Below, in pieces: positions 8,064-16,147 of a stretch of DNA of 25,609 nucleotides. The DNA lies in the NCBI GenBank assembly GCA_002292215.1, contig DBBN01000087.1, positions 1 through 25,609 of the forward strand, read 5' to 3'. A model generated the notes under the pieces. It did not search any database, had not been told where the DNA came from, and saw only the letters and a list, made by a program, of their open reading frames with translations. Position 1 is the stretch's first letter. Each line of letters opens with the position of its first letter. Made by a program: the position numbers and the translations under genes. The stretch comes from Glaciecola sp. UBA983. Its GTDB lineage: Bacteria > Pseudomonadota > Gammaproteobacteria > Enterobacterales > Alteromonadaceae.

Positions 8064-8480
8064 TTATGGTAATGCTAAACGCACAGTACCGTTAACGTGT
8101 GTGCCATACTGGTTTTGCCCTGCCAAACCCACTTCAATCGTGTTGGTTTGCGCGTCAACAGCAGTCACTGCGCCTTTAAGGGTCATCGTATCGCCTGGAT
8201 AATTTGGCATACCAAGTTTAATATCAATATCCTTAAACACACTATCTGGACCGCTCCACTGCTCGACAAAGCGTTGTACCAAACCATTGGTGGTCAAAAT
8301 ATTCATAAAAATATGTGGCGAACCAAGCTCTATCGCTGCATCCTTATCATGATGTCCCGGAAAAAAATCACGCGTGGCTATGGCACCGCTAGTAATTAAG
8401 GCAACCGTAATAGGAATCGCTAACTCTGGTAATTTGTCGCCCACTTTAATGTGGTTAAATTGTATTGTTTTATTTTGCAT
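8064..8480 (-). CDS. chsH1: ChsH1-like MaoC-family enoyl-CoA hydratase subunit
   Basis: A protein of about 138 residues counted from ATG 8480. A longer frame reaches 8525 but would run deeper into the preceding ACAD gene; MQNKTIQF is the natural start, overlapping that stop by 11 bases. The hydratase dyad is visible as D38 and H43 in RDFFPGHHD, followed by GSPHIFMNILTTNG, the hallmark of the catalytic ChsH1 subunit. In Mycobacterium the ChsH1-ChsH2 heteromer hydrates the unsaturated three-carbon steroid side-chain CoA ester. Here the gene lies between the small ACAD and the Ltp2-like aldolase, with the ChsH2-like partner two genes upstream. It hydrates the enoyl-CoA made by the ACAD pair and passes the product to the aldolase (inference from family and context). 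Confidence 0.87.
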   Translation of the reverse strand: MQNKTIQFNHIKVGDKLPELAIPITVALITSGAIATRDFFPGHHDKDAAIELGSPHIFMNILTTNGLVQRFVEQWSGPDSVFKDIDIKLGMPNYPGDTMTLKGAVTAVDAQTNTIEVGLAGQNQYGTHVNGTVRLALP

Positions 8481-9603
8481 CAGATTCATCCAAATTATAT
8501 TTCCAGCCAAGGTTATTGTTTGCACTTAGCACATCGCCAAGCTTAGCTAACAGTGCAGGACTGCCGCCTAAGTTCAGGCTGATTGCTCGGCTCCAATATA
8601 AATATCTGAAAATAATATAACTCACATCGACACCAAACCCGCCATGCACATGTTGCGCTGCATGCCCGATCTTATGCCCTGCATCCGTAGCATGCCATGC
8701 GGTAGCATAAGCTTCATGCTCACAGGCTAAACCGTTATCTAGCCGGTAACAAAGTTGCCATAAATTACTACGCAGCGCTTCTAATGCAATTTTGGTATCT
8801 GCCATGGTCATTTGTACTGCTTGAAAGGTACCTATCGCGCGCCCAAATTGTTGACGTTCACTAATATATTCAACCGTCTTAGCAATCTGCACTTCGCTCA
8901 CTCCTAACTGGAGAGAAGCCAAACAAGCAAATATTCTAGGGACGAGCCAGCTGTTAACATCACCGTTAAGTGTGAATGTGTCTGCAATGACAACATCATT
9001 TAGATGTACATCTGCGACTTCTTCACCATGTGTCATTTGCCCGCTAACTAGCGACACACCATTGGCTTTGCTATCGACGACAACCCATAGAGTTGTATCG
9101 TTTATAGAACAAGGCAATAGTATAAAGTCAGCTATGCTTGCCACTGCAACAGCCTGAACCACGCCATTTAATTTAAGACCGCTAGCACCTTTTTCTGCAC
9201 TCACCCCTGTTCCACTCGTAGTGTCAACCAAATTGAACGCTAGCGTTAGTAAGTTATTGCCTTCAGCGGCTGTTTCTATGATAGTTGTGAGTCCATTACC
9301 GCCAAATTTTGCCGCGACACTAGCGGCTAATTGATGACGCCATAAAGGTACTTGTGCCAATGCACCGCCTTGTGCTTGCAATACCAAGCTTAGCTCAGCC
9401 ATACCCAGAGCAATACCACCATTTTCTTCAGGAATAATAACGCCATGCAATCCTGTCTCGACCGACTTGTTCCACAAGTCTGACATGGTCCCTTGTCCTG
9501 CTTCATCATAATCACGTAGATATTGATCTGTACAGGTATCAGAAAATAAGCTGTTTGCCATCTCAGAAATAGCTAACTGTTCTTCACTAAAGGTAAAATT
9601 CAT
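8470..9603 (-). CDS. Acyl-CoA dehydrogenase, small/FAD-motif subunit (FadE28/ChsE2-like)
   Basis: A 377-residue protein with ribosome site GAAGGAG before its ATG; the ATG overlaps the stop of the ChsH2-like gene by four bases. FAD motifs are ERQQFG (249-254) with AIGTFQAVQ, and QHVHGGFGVD (317-326). No Glu is found at the isovaleryl-CoA-dehydrogenase position or in a C-terminal YEGT motif. The N-terminal and middle domains are divergent, as in other non-catalytic partners. It resembles the small subunit at 24207-25313, so the pair 5691-6860 plus 8470-9603 and the pair at the right edge look like paralogous heteromers. Expected to form an alpha2beta2 enzyme with two FADs. Confidence 0.86.
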   Translation of the reverse strand: MNFTFSEEQLAISEMANSLFSDTCTDQYLRDYDEAGQGTMSDLWNKSVETGLHGVIIPEENGGIALGMAELSLVLQAQGGALAQVPLWRHQLAASVAAKFGGNGLTTIIETAAEGNNLLTLAFNLVDTTSGTGVSAEKGASGLKLNGVVQAVAVASIADFILLPCSINDTTLWVVVDSKANGVSLVSGQMTHGEEVADVHLNDVVIADTFTLNGDVNSWLVPRIFACLASLQLGVSEVQIAKTVEYISERQQFGRAIGTFQAVQMTMADTKIALEALRSNLWQLCYRLDNGLACEHEAYATAWHATDAGHKIGHAAQHVHGGFGVDVSYIIFRYLYWSRAISLNLGGSPALLAKLGDVLSANNNLGWKYNLDESDAK

Positions 9604-10586
9604 GATGACTCCTTCATTGGCATAAGTCTAAATTGCGGCAACGTTAAATCACCTTCAAACATATTAAATTCAACTTGCACTGCTTGACCAATCTGAGGTG
9701 CTACGCCATCGGTTACACCCACTAAACCAGCGGCAATACGAACACCTTCTTCAAGCTCAACCAGACCAATTGGATTAGGGTTGTCAAATGGTGGCACATG
9801 CGGATGATGCATTACGACAAAAGAATATAATTCGCCCTTACCACTTGCGACTTTGTAACCTAAATCAAATGAATGACAATGCATACACACCGGCGCAGGT
9901 GGATGCTGTAATTTTTTACAACTATTACACGATTGAACTCTCAGTTCATTGACTTCACAACCTTCCCAGAAGAAACGGTTATCGTCACTAATACCTGGCT
10001 TTGGACGCAGCATTTTAGGCATCGCTGTTTCAGCCCCCTTACTTTCAGGTTTCTTAGCCGGTTTAAACTTGATGACTCTGAAGAGTAATTCACCAACTTT
10101 TTCATCAGCCTCATCACCAGCATGTTCTGAAAAAAATACCATTTTTAGAGTGACAAAAAAGCCAGTACCCAATGCTGTTGTTTTCTCTTCGCTGATGCTG
10201 TCAAACGTAGTCGTGTAATAGAGTGTTTCGCCTATGCCAATATAACGATCGAAATGTAAATTAGAGTTAACCGCAACAACAGCTGGATAGCCTTGTTCCT
10301 CCAGCAATTTAAGCACGCCGTACGGATTCTCAGTCGTTGAGCCAGGCGCCAAAATATCGTTAAAACCGGCTAAACACCATGCTTGCAACATAGCAGGCGG
10401 AGCAACTAGCTGTTTATGCTGACTCTTAACTGCATATTCTGCGTCGGTATAAATGGGATTATCAACACCCATTACTTCACACCACTGTCGAACCATTGCT
10501 TCGTTTACTTTATCCCATGCGTAGATGCGACCATATTGCTTGCCTACCATCGCTTCAATCTGAGCTAACCATTCATATTTAGCCAA
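9600..10586 (-). CDS. chsH2: ChsH2-like protein: MaoC-like hydratase domain fused to DUF35 (zinc ribbon and OB fold)
   Basis: A 328-residue two-domain protein. Residues 1-175 are MaoC-like (hot-dog fold); the C-terminal part from about 195 is DUF35, with a zinc ribbon C220-x2-C223 and C234-x2-C237 followed by the OB-fold stretch GKGELYSFVVMHHPHVPPF. In ChsH2 the first domain pairs with ChsH1 for hydration and the second binds Ltp2, so the protein links hydratase and aldolase. The start codon is TTG (10584-10586): TAGGAG lies 7 bases upstream, the next ATG is 12 codons in, and the N-terminal residues are needed to complete the domain. It lies 52 bases after the SDR gene and overlaps the next ACAD gene by four bases. 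Confidence 0.88.
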   Translation of the reverse strand: MAKYEWLAQIEAMVGKQYGRIYAWDKVNEAMVRQWCEVMGVDNPIYTDAEYAVKSQHKQLVAPPAMLQAWCLAGFNDILAPGSTTENPYGVLKLLEEQGYPAVVAVNSNLHFDRYIGIGETLYYTTTFDSISEEKTTALGTGFFVTLKMVFFSEHAGDEADEKVGELLFRVIKFKPAKKPESKGAETAMPKMLRPKPGISDDNRFFWEGCEVNELRVQSCNSCKKLQHPPAPVCMHCHSFDLGYKVASGKGELYSFVVMHHPHVPPFDNPNPIGLVELEEGVRIAAGLVGVTDGVAPQIGQAVQVEFNMFEGDLTLPQFRLMPMKESS

Positions 10587-10599
10587 CGTTCGTCTCCTA
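10584..10599 (-). promoter_or_regulatory. Ribosome-binding site deciding a TTG start for the ChsH2-like gene
   Basis: On the minus strand TAGGAG is followed by a 7-base spacer and TTG. No ATG or GTG in frame has a comparable site, so TTG is the best-supported start. Confidence 0.7.
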
Positions 10600-10638
10600 C
10601 ATTTATTAAGATGTATGCTTATTATTGAAAATTAATCG

Positions 10639-11442
10639 TCACTTGCTTTCGCTAGCATTTAAAAAGGCTGGCATTTCACCACCACCATTAAGTAGTAAAT
10701 TACAACCACTGGAGTAACTAGCTTGAGGGGATGCCAAAAACAAACACGCATTCGCAACGTCTTCTGGTTCTGCCATCCTCCCTGCAGGAATAGTTTTACA
10801 CACCTCTGCAATACCCGCTTCGTCGCCATAATGTAAATGCGAATTCTCGGTTTTCACTAAACCAGGGCTTAGCGCGGTGACTCGCACTTTAGGTGCCCAC
10901 TCTACCGCTAAGGTTTGTACTAATGATAATATTCCTGCCTTGGCTGCACCATAAGCTGCTGTGCCTGGTGATGCACGCATTGCACTAATACTGCCTATGA
11001 AAATAATACTACCGCCGTTTGCTGCTTGCATCAGCTGGTTTGCATGTTGAGCAACAGTCAGTGGTGCAATTAAATTGAGCTTTATAATCGACTCATGAAA
11101 ACGCGGTGATGCTTTATCAGCCAGTGCAAATGGACTACCGCCGGCGTTATTGACTAATACATCAAGTTTGCCATATTGTTCTTTTATCGCTAAAAATAAA
11201 GTATTAATACTATCGTTATCTTTTACATCAGCTTGGATAAAGTGTGCTTGGTTTACCCCATCATTGACTGCGACTTGTGGAAGTGCCTCAGGTTCTTTTC
11301 TACCACAGACTACGACCTTCGCACCAGCAGCGAGAAAACCAGTAGCAATCGCAAATCCGATACCTTTGGTGCCGCCAGTTACCAGAACAACTTGGTCATG
11401 GTAGCTTTGTGGTGGGTGAACATTATTTGTCGACATAGACAT
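10639..11442 (-). CDS. Short-chain dehydrogenase/reductase, first gene of the igr-like operon
   Basis: A 267-residue classical SDR. NAD(P)-binding TGGTKGIG lies at 22-29, NNAG at 98-101, catalytic S151 or S153, Y164 and K168 (YGAAK). The C-terminus ends with the usual substrate-loop and GG turn (LLLNGGGEMP). Two starts are possible, ATG 11442 or ATG 11436; neither has a strong ribosome site (AAGG about 14 bases upstream). It leads the minus-strand operon, 52 bases before the ChsH2-like gene, and is divergent from the enoyl-CoA hydratase. Plausible jobs are a hydroxyacyl-CoA or hydroxysteroid dehydrogenase step; the sequence does not decide between them. A candidate operator lies 67 bases upstream of the start. 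Confidence 0.88.
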   Translation of the reverse strand: MSMSTNNVHPPQSYHDQVVLVTGGTKGIGFAIATGFLAAGAKVVVCGRKEPEALPQVAVNDGVNQAHFIQADVKDNDSINTLFLAIKEQYGKLDVLVNNAGGSPFALADKASPRFHESIIKLNLIAPLTVAQHANQLMQAANGGSIIFIGSISAMRASPGTAAYGAAKAGILSLVQTLAVEWAPKVRVTALSPGLVKTENSHLHYGDEAGIAEVCKTIPAGRMAEPEDVANACLFLASPQASYSSGCNLLLNGGGEMPAFLNASESK

Positions 11443-11509
11443 AAATACAGTACAACCTTATATTAATAACATACAAAACAGTTTACATTGCACAATACAA
11501 ACGTAACTT

Positions 11510-11523
11510 CGTCTATATGGACG
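11510..11523 (-). promoter_or_regulatory. Candidate regulon operator, copy A (divergent region SDR operon / enoyl-CoA hydratase)
   Basis: Plus strand CGTCTATATGGACG; minus strand CGTCCATATAGACG. Arms CGTC and GACG are perfect and the centre ATAT is symmetric. It lies 67 bases before the start of the minus-strand operon and 86 bases before the hydratase start. Near-identical copies occur at 18116-18129 and 19956-19969. Confidence 0.55.
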
Positions 11524-11609
11524 ATGCTGCCATTAATGCCTAAACGTCACAATAGCAATGTGTACACAAACCTTGCCTAATGCTGGTCAAACCGATTTTG
11601 GAGATAATA

Positions 11610-12395
11610 ATGCCCGATTCACAAGCGCCTGTTGTTATATTGAGTTTTCCTGAAGAAGGCGTAGCGGAGTTAAGGCTAAACCGCCCGCATGCTACCAATG
11701 CACTAAGTTTAGAGCTACAAACACTTCTATCTCAGCATTTTTTAGAGCTCGCTGATAACCCGTCAGTACGCTGTATTTTGTTAACAGGTGGTGACAAAGT
11801 ATTTGCCGCTGGCGGTGATATTACCGGCTTGATTGATGCTGATCCTATCGAAATATACCAACGCCACACTGAGCGTTTGTGGGCACCTATCGAACAATGT
11901 CCCAAACCCGTGGTTGCTGCAGTAAACGGCTATGCGTTCGGTGGAGGCTGTGAACTAGCTATGTTAGCTGATATTATTATTGCCGGAAAAAGCGCCAGTT
12001 TTTGCCAACCCGAAATTGCAATTGGTATCATGCCAGGCATTGGTGGAACGCAACGTTTAGTCAGAGCAGTCGGCAAAGCTAAAGCGATGCAAATGGCGCT
12101 AACCGGAAAACCTATTAGCGCGCATGATGCATGGCAAGCGGGTTTAGTCAGTGAATTGTGCGAAGACAAAGACGTGCATGCACTAGCATTAGCTAACTGC
12201 CGACGTATTGCTCGTATGCCACCTCTTGCTGCCGAACAAATTAAAGAAGTTATATTAGCTGGAATGGATGCGCCACTAGCCAGTGCAATGGCACTGGAAC
12301 GAAAAGCGAATGCGATTTTATTTGCATCACAAGATCAACGTGAAGGCATGCAAGCATTTTTAGAAAAACGCCATCCAAAATTTGAAGGAAAATAA
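11610..12395 (+). CDS. Enoyl-CoA hydratase/isomerase (crotonase family)
   Basis: A 261-residue protein from ATG 11610, preferred over ATG 11580 because TTGGAG lies 6 bases before it. Both catalytic glutamates of enoyl-CoA hydratase are present: E115 in GYAFGGGCELAML and E135 in FCQPEIAIGIMPGIGGTQRL. The oxyanion-hole segment AAGGDI is also present. It should hydrate a trans-2-enoyl-CoA, as in a normal beta-oxidation round. Next to an operon with a specialised ChsH1-ChsH2 hydratase, it could serve an earlier side-chain cycle, or a later step on ring-derived CoA esters. It is transcribed divergently from the operon and shares the operator-like palindrome. Confidence 0.9.
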   Translation: MPDSQAPVVILSFPEEGVAELRLNRPHATNALSLELQTLLSQHFLELADNPSVRCILLTGGDKVFAAGGDITGLIDADPIEIYQRHTERLWAPIEQCPKPVVAAVNGYAFGGGCELAMLADIIIAGKSASFCQPEIAIGIMPGIGGTQRLVRAVGKAKAMQMALTGKPISAHDAWQAGLVSELCEDKDVHALALANCRRIARMPPLAAEQIKEVILAGMDAPLASAMALERKANAILFASQDQREGMQAFLEKRHPKFEGK

Positions 12396-12402
12396 TTGCT
12401 AG

Positions 12403-12475
12403 TTTATTCTGTTGCACAATCGTCAATAGAATAAAATGATAACCAGCTTGAGCTGGCTCATTTATTCAAGCTCAA
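12403..12475. terminator. Weak inverted repeats between convergent genes, possible bidirectional terminator
   Basis: Between the hydratase stop and the transporter stop there are two inverted repeats: TTTATTCT (12403-12410) with AGAATAAA (12428-12435), and TTGAGCT (12448-12454) with AGCTCAA (12469-12475). Neither is GC-rich with a clean T-run, so terminator function is only probable from position. Confidence 0.35.
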
Positions 12476-13669
12476 TCACAACGCTATAGGTTTAGGGCTA
12501 ATTTCGTCTGTTCCCGTATTCTGTTGCAAGCGAGCCAATGGCCCAATAAAGCATCCAACCGCAACCACACTAGCCACAAATGCCAACACCAATATTTGGT
12601 GATACCCTAATACCGCTAACCAACCACCCAATGCTGGGCCTATCATGGCACTTAAACCAAATGCCGCAGGGATTAACATAATAGCCCGACCTTTAACGTC
12701 CAGTCGCGCCACTGCTGCTGTCTGAAACACGCATCCCCATGTGAATGCGACTTCCCAAATCCATGCTCCTGTAGCAAATAACATGAACTGATTGGTTGTA
12801 CTGTTAAAAGATAGCCAGATCAAATATAAACCGATGGCTAGTACCACTAAAACAATGATATAGGGGAATCGCAAGCCTAAACGAGCACCTACTAAGGCAA
12901 CTGAAAACGCCGCAGCACCACCTAATAGTTTTAGTACTGCAAATACCGTTCCCATTTCAGGAGGACTTAACGCTATTGCATTACCCATACGTTCCAAGAA
13001 TGCCCATAACGCAATGTTACCTGTCGCAAACAGTAAAAACACCAACAAGGCTAACCACGCACCAGTAGGAATATTTAATTGTGCTTTTATACTGTTATCT
13101 GTTGATTCTAAATGGGTATCTTTAGGAAGCCAAAACACGCTAAGGCTTAGAAGTGCAATAATTAACGATAGACTGACGGCTGCACCGGCATAAGCATACT
13201 GACTGATCACATAAGCAGGAAGAACAAATAAAACTAAAGCTGTTACCCCTAATTCAATCCCTTGCCTGAGGCCTAATGCACGCTCTTTATTTGCCATTTG
13301 TCCAATAATTCGTAAACCAAGACAAGTCATTAAGGCAGCAAAAAAACCAATCCCTCCCCATAAAGGCATTTGTAATATCGCATCAGATAATGACGAAGCT
13401 ATGAGTAAAATGATTGAACTGACTGCACAGACTATGGTTAGTTTTCGTAAGCAGTACCGGCTAATAATCATTACTGATGATAACGTCCCTATCAAATAGC
13501 CAGCAAAACATATTGACCCTAGAAGACCCACTGTTTGCAACTCAAAACCAAACGTATCCGCTAGTGAACCGAGTAAAATCGGTAATGAATTAAATGGTAA
13601 TCCGCCAATGGTAGACGCAAAACTGGCTGCAAGTATTAAAGCCGCGGTTTGTTTGGTAGCTGTTTGCAT
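12476..13669 (-). CDS. Major facilitator superfamily transporter
   Basis: A 397-residue, very hydrophobic protein with about 12 predicted membrane segments by eye and a short polar loop in the middle (about residues 185-200). It resembles MFS permeases of the YbfB/CynX kind only in general shape; no substrate-specific motif was recognised. The ribosome site is weak (AGGGT). It lies between the enoyl-CoA hydratase (convergent) and the LuxR-type regulator (same strand, about 107 bases upstream). In a catabolic cluster it probably imports substrate across the inner membrane or exports partly degraded acids; this is inference. Confidence 0.85.
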   Translation of the reverse strand: MQTATKQTAALILAASFASTIGGLPFNSLPILLGSLADTFGFELQTVGLLGSICFAGYLIGTLSSVMIISRYCLRKLTIVCAVSSIILLIASSLSDAILQMPLWGGIGFFAALMTCLGLRIIGQMANKERALGLRQGIELGVTALVLFVLPAYVISQYAYAGAAVSLSLIIALLSLSVFWLPKDTHLESTDNSIKAQLNIPTGAWLALLVFLLFATGNIALWAFLERMGNAIALSPPEMGTVFAVLKLLGGAAAFSVALVGARLGLRFPYIIVLVVLAIGLYLIWLSFNSTTNQFMLFATGAWIWEVAFTWGCVFQTAAVARLDVKGRAIMLIPAAFGLSAMIGPALGGWLAVLGYHQILVLAFVASVVAVGCFIGPLARLQQNTGTDEISPKPIAL

Positions 13670-13776
13670 AATGACCCTAGTAAAAATAGATATCAGCTTG
13701 CTATGAAATACAGCCTACTGATTTGAACTTCGACTAGAATCGATTAATATTTAACAAGATACATGGTGCATACGGA

Positions 13777-14940
13777 CTATTCGGTGTCCGGAGATTCATC
13801 ATAGCCAAGGGCTGCAACACTATTTAAAAATAAGCGAACTAATTCAGTTTGACGACGAACACCCGTCTTTGAAAAAATAGAGCGTAAATGAGCTCTAGCA
13901 GTATTACGTCGAATGTTTAACACTTCTGCAGCTTCTTCTAAGGACAAACCATTGGTAAGTTGCAATGTTAAGCCTGTTTCAGCAGGAGTTAGGCCAAACA
14001 ATTTTTTAGAAATATCGATGCTCGTCATTGATTTACCGACCGCATCACGAATATAAACCACCGCCCGCTTCAGACCTTTACCTTCCCCCCATTCCAAACC
14101 AGGTATGACTTCAATGACTACGCCTAAAGCAATCTCACCCGATGGTCTTGATATAGACATTGCTTCTGGCATCGCATTAACATCGTTATTATGTTCAAAA
14201 GCGGTTTTAATGAGTCGCTTTAGTTCACTATTGTCACTGTGATGTTGTGCTGTCAATTTACCTGCAGTGATCTTAAGGCCATCAGGGGCAGCTAATAGAT
14301 GGCTAGCAAAGACGTTTTTGTCGAGTACTTTACCTGTTTCATCAATCGTCACAGTCGCAATGGAAAGTCGACCAATGGCCCTGGAGTATAGGGAACCTAG
14401 AGAAGCACTGCTGTGTAACTGCAAAAACGTCGATAATGAACGGCGTAAATGTGGAATAAGGAACTTACATAAGGTTTTATCTGAGTCAGAGAAATTCCCT
14501 TGTGCTTCTTCACGAGTTACCCGAAAACGAAAATTACCGAGATCAGGGGTACTAATATCAACGCTCATTACATGGTAAACATCGTTCACCGCGCACCAAT
14601 GCTTACGATACGAGCTAGCTTTCCATTCTTCTTCGTTCATAAAATCGTTTACCGTAAAAACCGTATCGAGGGCTTGGTCAGTAAATGGGGTGAGTTTGTA
14701 TTGATAAGGTAAATTCTGAACACTATGACCGCCTTCAATATTCTTACCTACCGCTACCATTAAGCCTAGATCATTTTCTTCCGGAACTTTAAGAATAAGG
14801 GTAACGTAGTTTGCGTGAAAAATATCTTGTAATATTGTAAGCGGCTTACTCCAGCTTTCTGACGTCGCATCTCCTGCCGCGTCATACAATAAATTAATAA
14901 ATTCGTTATACTGTTCAAGCTCTATATCTATCAGTGCCAT
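13777..14940 (-). CDS. LuxR-type transcriptional regulator
   Basis: 387 residues from ATG 14940 (MALIDIEL). A longer frame uses TTG 14985 but has no ribosome site and adds a basic tail. The C-terminal 65 or so residues are a LuxR/GerE helix-turn-helix: LTPAETGLTLQLTNGLSLEE, then AAEVLNIRRNTARAHLRSIF and TGVRRQTELVRL. There is no recognisable receiver or acyl-homoserine-lactone domain. The N-terminal half may be PAS/GAF-like (a guess from hydrophobicity pattern). The layout is like TeiR, the LuxR-type activator of testosterone degradation in Comamonas testosteroni, about the same length. It is therefore the best local candidate for the regulator of this cluster, by analogy only. Confidence 0.87.
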   Translation of the reverse strand: MALIDIELEQYNEFINLLYDAAGDATSESWSKPLTILQDIFHANYVTLILKVPEENDLGLMVAVGKNIEGGHSVQNLPYQYKLTPFTDQALDTVFTVNDFMNEEEWKASSYRKHWCAVNDVYHVMSVDISTPDLGNFRFRVTREEAQGNFSDSDKTLCKFLIPHLRRSLSTFLQLHSSASLGSLYSRAIGRLSIATVTIDETGKVLDKNVFASHLLAAPDGLKITAGKLTAQHHSDNSELKRLIKTAFEHNNDVNAMPEAMSISRPSGEIALGVVIEVIPGLEWGEGKGLKRAVVYIRDAVGKSMTSIDISKKLFGLTPAETGLTLQLTNGLSLEEAAEVLNIRRNTARAHLRSIFSKTGVRRQTELVRLFLNSVAALGYDESPDTE

Positions 14941-14988
14941 AATCTGCTCAGCCCGCCGTGATTTGTTATAATAACGTAAACGCAAAAT

Positions 14989-15002
14989 TTGTTTGTAAAC
15001 AA
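14989..15002. promoter_or_regulatory. Perfect 14-bp palindrome upstream of the LuxR-type gene
   Basis: TTGTTTGTAAACAA, 6-bp arms around GT, 49 bases before ATG 14940 in the short gap between the LuxR-type and Old Yellow Enzyme genes. Could be an operator for autoregulation; it is AT-rich, so chance is possible. Confidence 0.3.
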
Positions 15003-15063
15003 TATCATAACTTTATTACTAAATTTACCATTCTTTCATCAATCTATTATATTGCCTGAAGTT

Positions 15064-16131
15064 TTAAGCATTAGGGTAATCAGAATATCCTGCCGCACCT
15101 GGCGTATAAAGTGTTTTTCGATCAAATTTAGTAAGAGGTAAGTCTGCTGCAATTCGTTTTACAAAATCAGGATTACTTACATAATGTCTTGCAAATGAAA
15201 CTGCATCGGCTTCTTTATTATTAATGGCCTGCGCGGCTAAATTTGCATCAAAGCCATCATTAATGATTAATGAGCCGATAAACCTTTCCCTGCCAATCTT
15301 AAAGGCATCGATTGATTCAATTGGAGCACGCATCATATGTAAATAACCGAGGTTAAGATCTGCCACTTCATCGAGCAAAGCGATGTGACTTTGTTCCGGA
15401 TCTGCGTCTTTTGTATCATTAAAACGATTGCCAGGGTTCATGCGCAGACCTACACAACCAGCACCAAACACAGTGGCCATAGCGCGTAAGCACTCAACCG
15501 CAAACTTGACTCGCCCTTCAACACTTCCGCCAAACTCATCGGTGCGTTGATTAGAATCTGAGCATAAAAACTGCATCGGTAGATAACCACTAGTACAGTG
15601 TAACTCAACACCATCAAATCCTGCTTTTAATGCATTTTCAGCAGCTTGTCGATGCTCTTCAATCACTTGCCAAACTTCCTGTGTACTTAATTCCACAGGC
15701 ATATCAAAGGGCTGCATACCTGCACTATCTGTATGAACCTCACCTCTTGCTTGTATTGCTGAAGGTGCAACAGTCGCTACATTCTCACCTTTGATGTGAT
15801 GCGAACCAATCCGGCCGGCATGCATTATTTGCAATACAATTTTACCGCCAGCTTGATGCACTGCATCGGTAACAGCACGCCAGCCAGCAATGTGTTGTTC
15901 AGTTTCTATACCAGGTTGACGGTTATATGCTTGTCCTGCAGCTACTGGCCAAGTACCTTCTGCTACAATTAACCCTGCACTTGCACGCTGTGCGTAGTAA
16001 TCGCGCATAATGTCATTTGGCGTTCCATCGGGATCAGCACGATTTCGGGTCATCGGTGCCATAACCACTCTGTTTGCAATGTCTATATCACCGAGTTTTG
16101 CGGTGCTTAACAATGAATTTGTCTGTGTCAT
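15064..16131 (-). CDS. Old Yellow Enzyme-family NADH:flavin oxidoreductase (NemA/alkene reductase-like)
   Basis: 355 residues from ATG 16131; an ATG two codons earlier (16137) touches the AAGGA site directly, whereas 16131 has a 6-base spacer. FMN-barrel motifs are VVMAPMTRNRA near the N-terminus, LQIMHAGR, GVELHCTSGYLPMQFL and SNQRTDEFGGSVEGR. Members reduce the C=C bond of enones, including steroid enones. The usual substrate-binding pair His-x-x-Asn (HGAN/HSAN) is here His-Cys-Thr-Ser: His180 (178 from the shorter start) is kept but Asn is replaced by Ser, while the following Tyr (GY) is kept. The activity may therefore differ. It lies downstream of an SDR gene in a likely two-gene operon. 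Confidence 0.9.
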   Translation of the reverse strand: MTQTNSLLSTAKLGDIDIANRVVMAPMTRNRADPDGTPNDIMRDYYAQRASAGLIVAEGTWPVAAGQAYNRQPGIETEQHIAGWRAVTDAVHQAGGKIVLQIMHAGRIGSHHIKGENVATVAPSAIQARGEVHTDSAGMQPFDMPVELSTQEVWQVIEEHRQAAENALKAGFDGVELHCTSGYLPMQFLCSDSNQRTDEFGGSVEGRVKFAVECLRAMATVFGAGCVGLRMNPGNRFNDTKDADPEQSHIALLDEVADLNLGYLHMMRAPIESIDAFKIGRERFIGSLIINDGFDANLAAQAINNKEADAVSFARHYVSNPDFVKRIAADLPLTKFDRKTLYTPGAAGYSDYPNA

Positions 16132-16147
16132 ATTCATTCCTTAATTT

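Noticed and set aside
8481..8525. N-terminal extension of the ChsH1-like gene to 8525
   Set aside because: It would lengthen the overlap with the upstream ACAD gene to over 50 bases and adds residues not expected in the family; ATG 8480 fits better.
13773..13790. CGGAC / GTCCG hairpin at the end of the LuxR-type gene as a terminator
   Set aside because: Only 5 bp, lies over the stop codon of the gene, and is not followed by a T-run on the minus strand.
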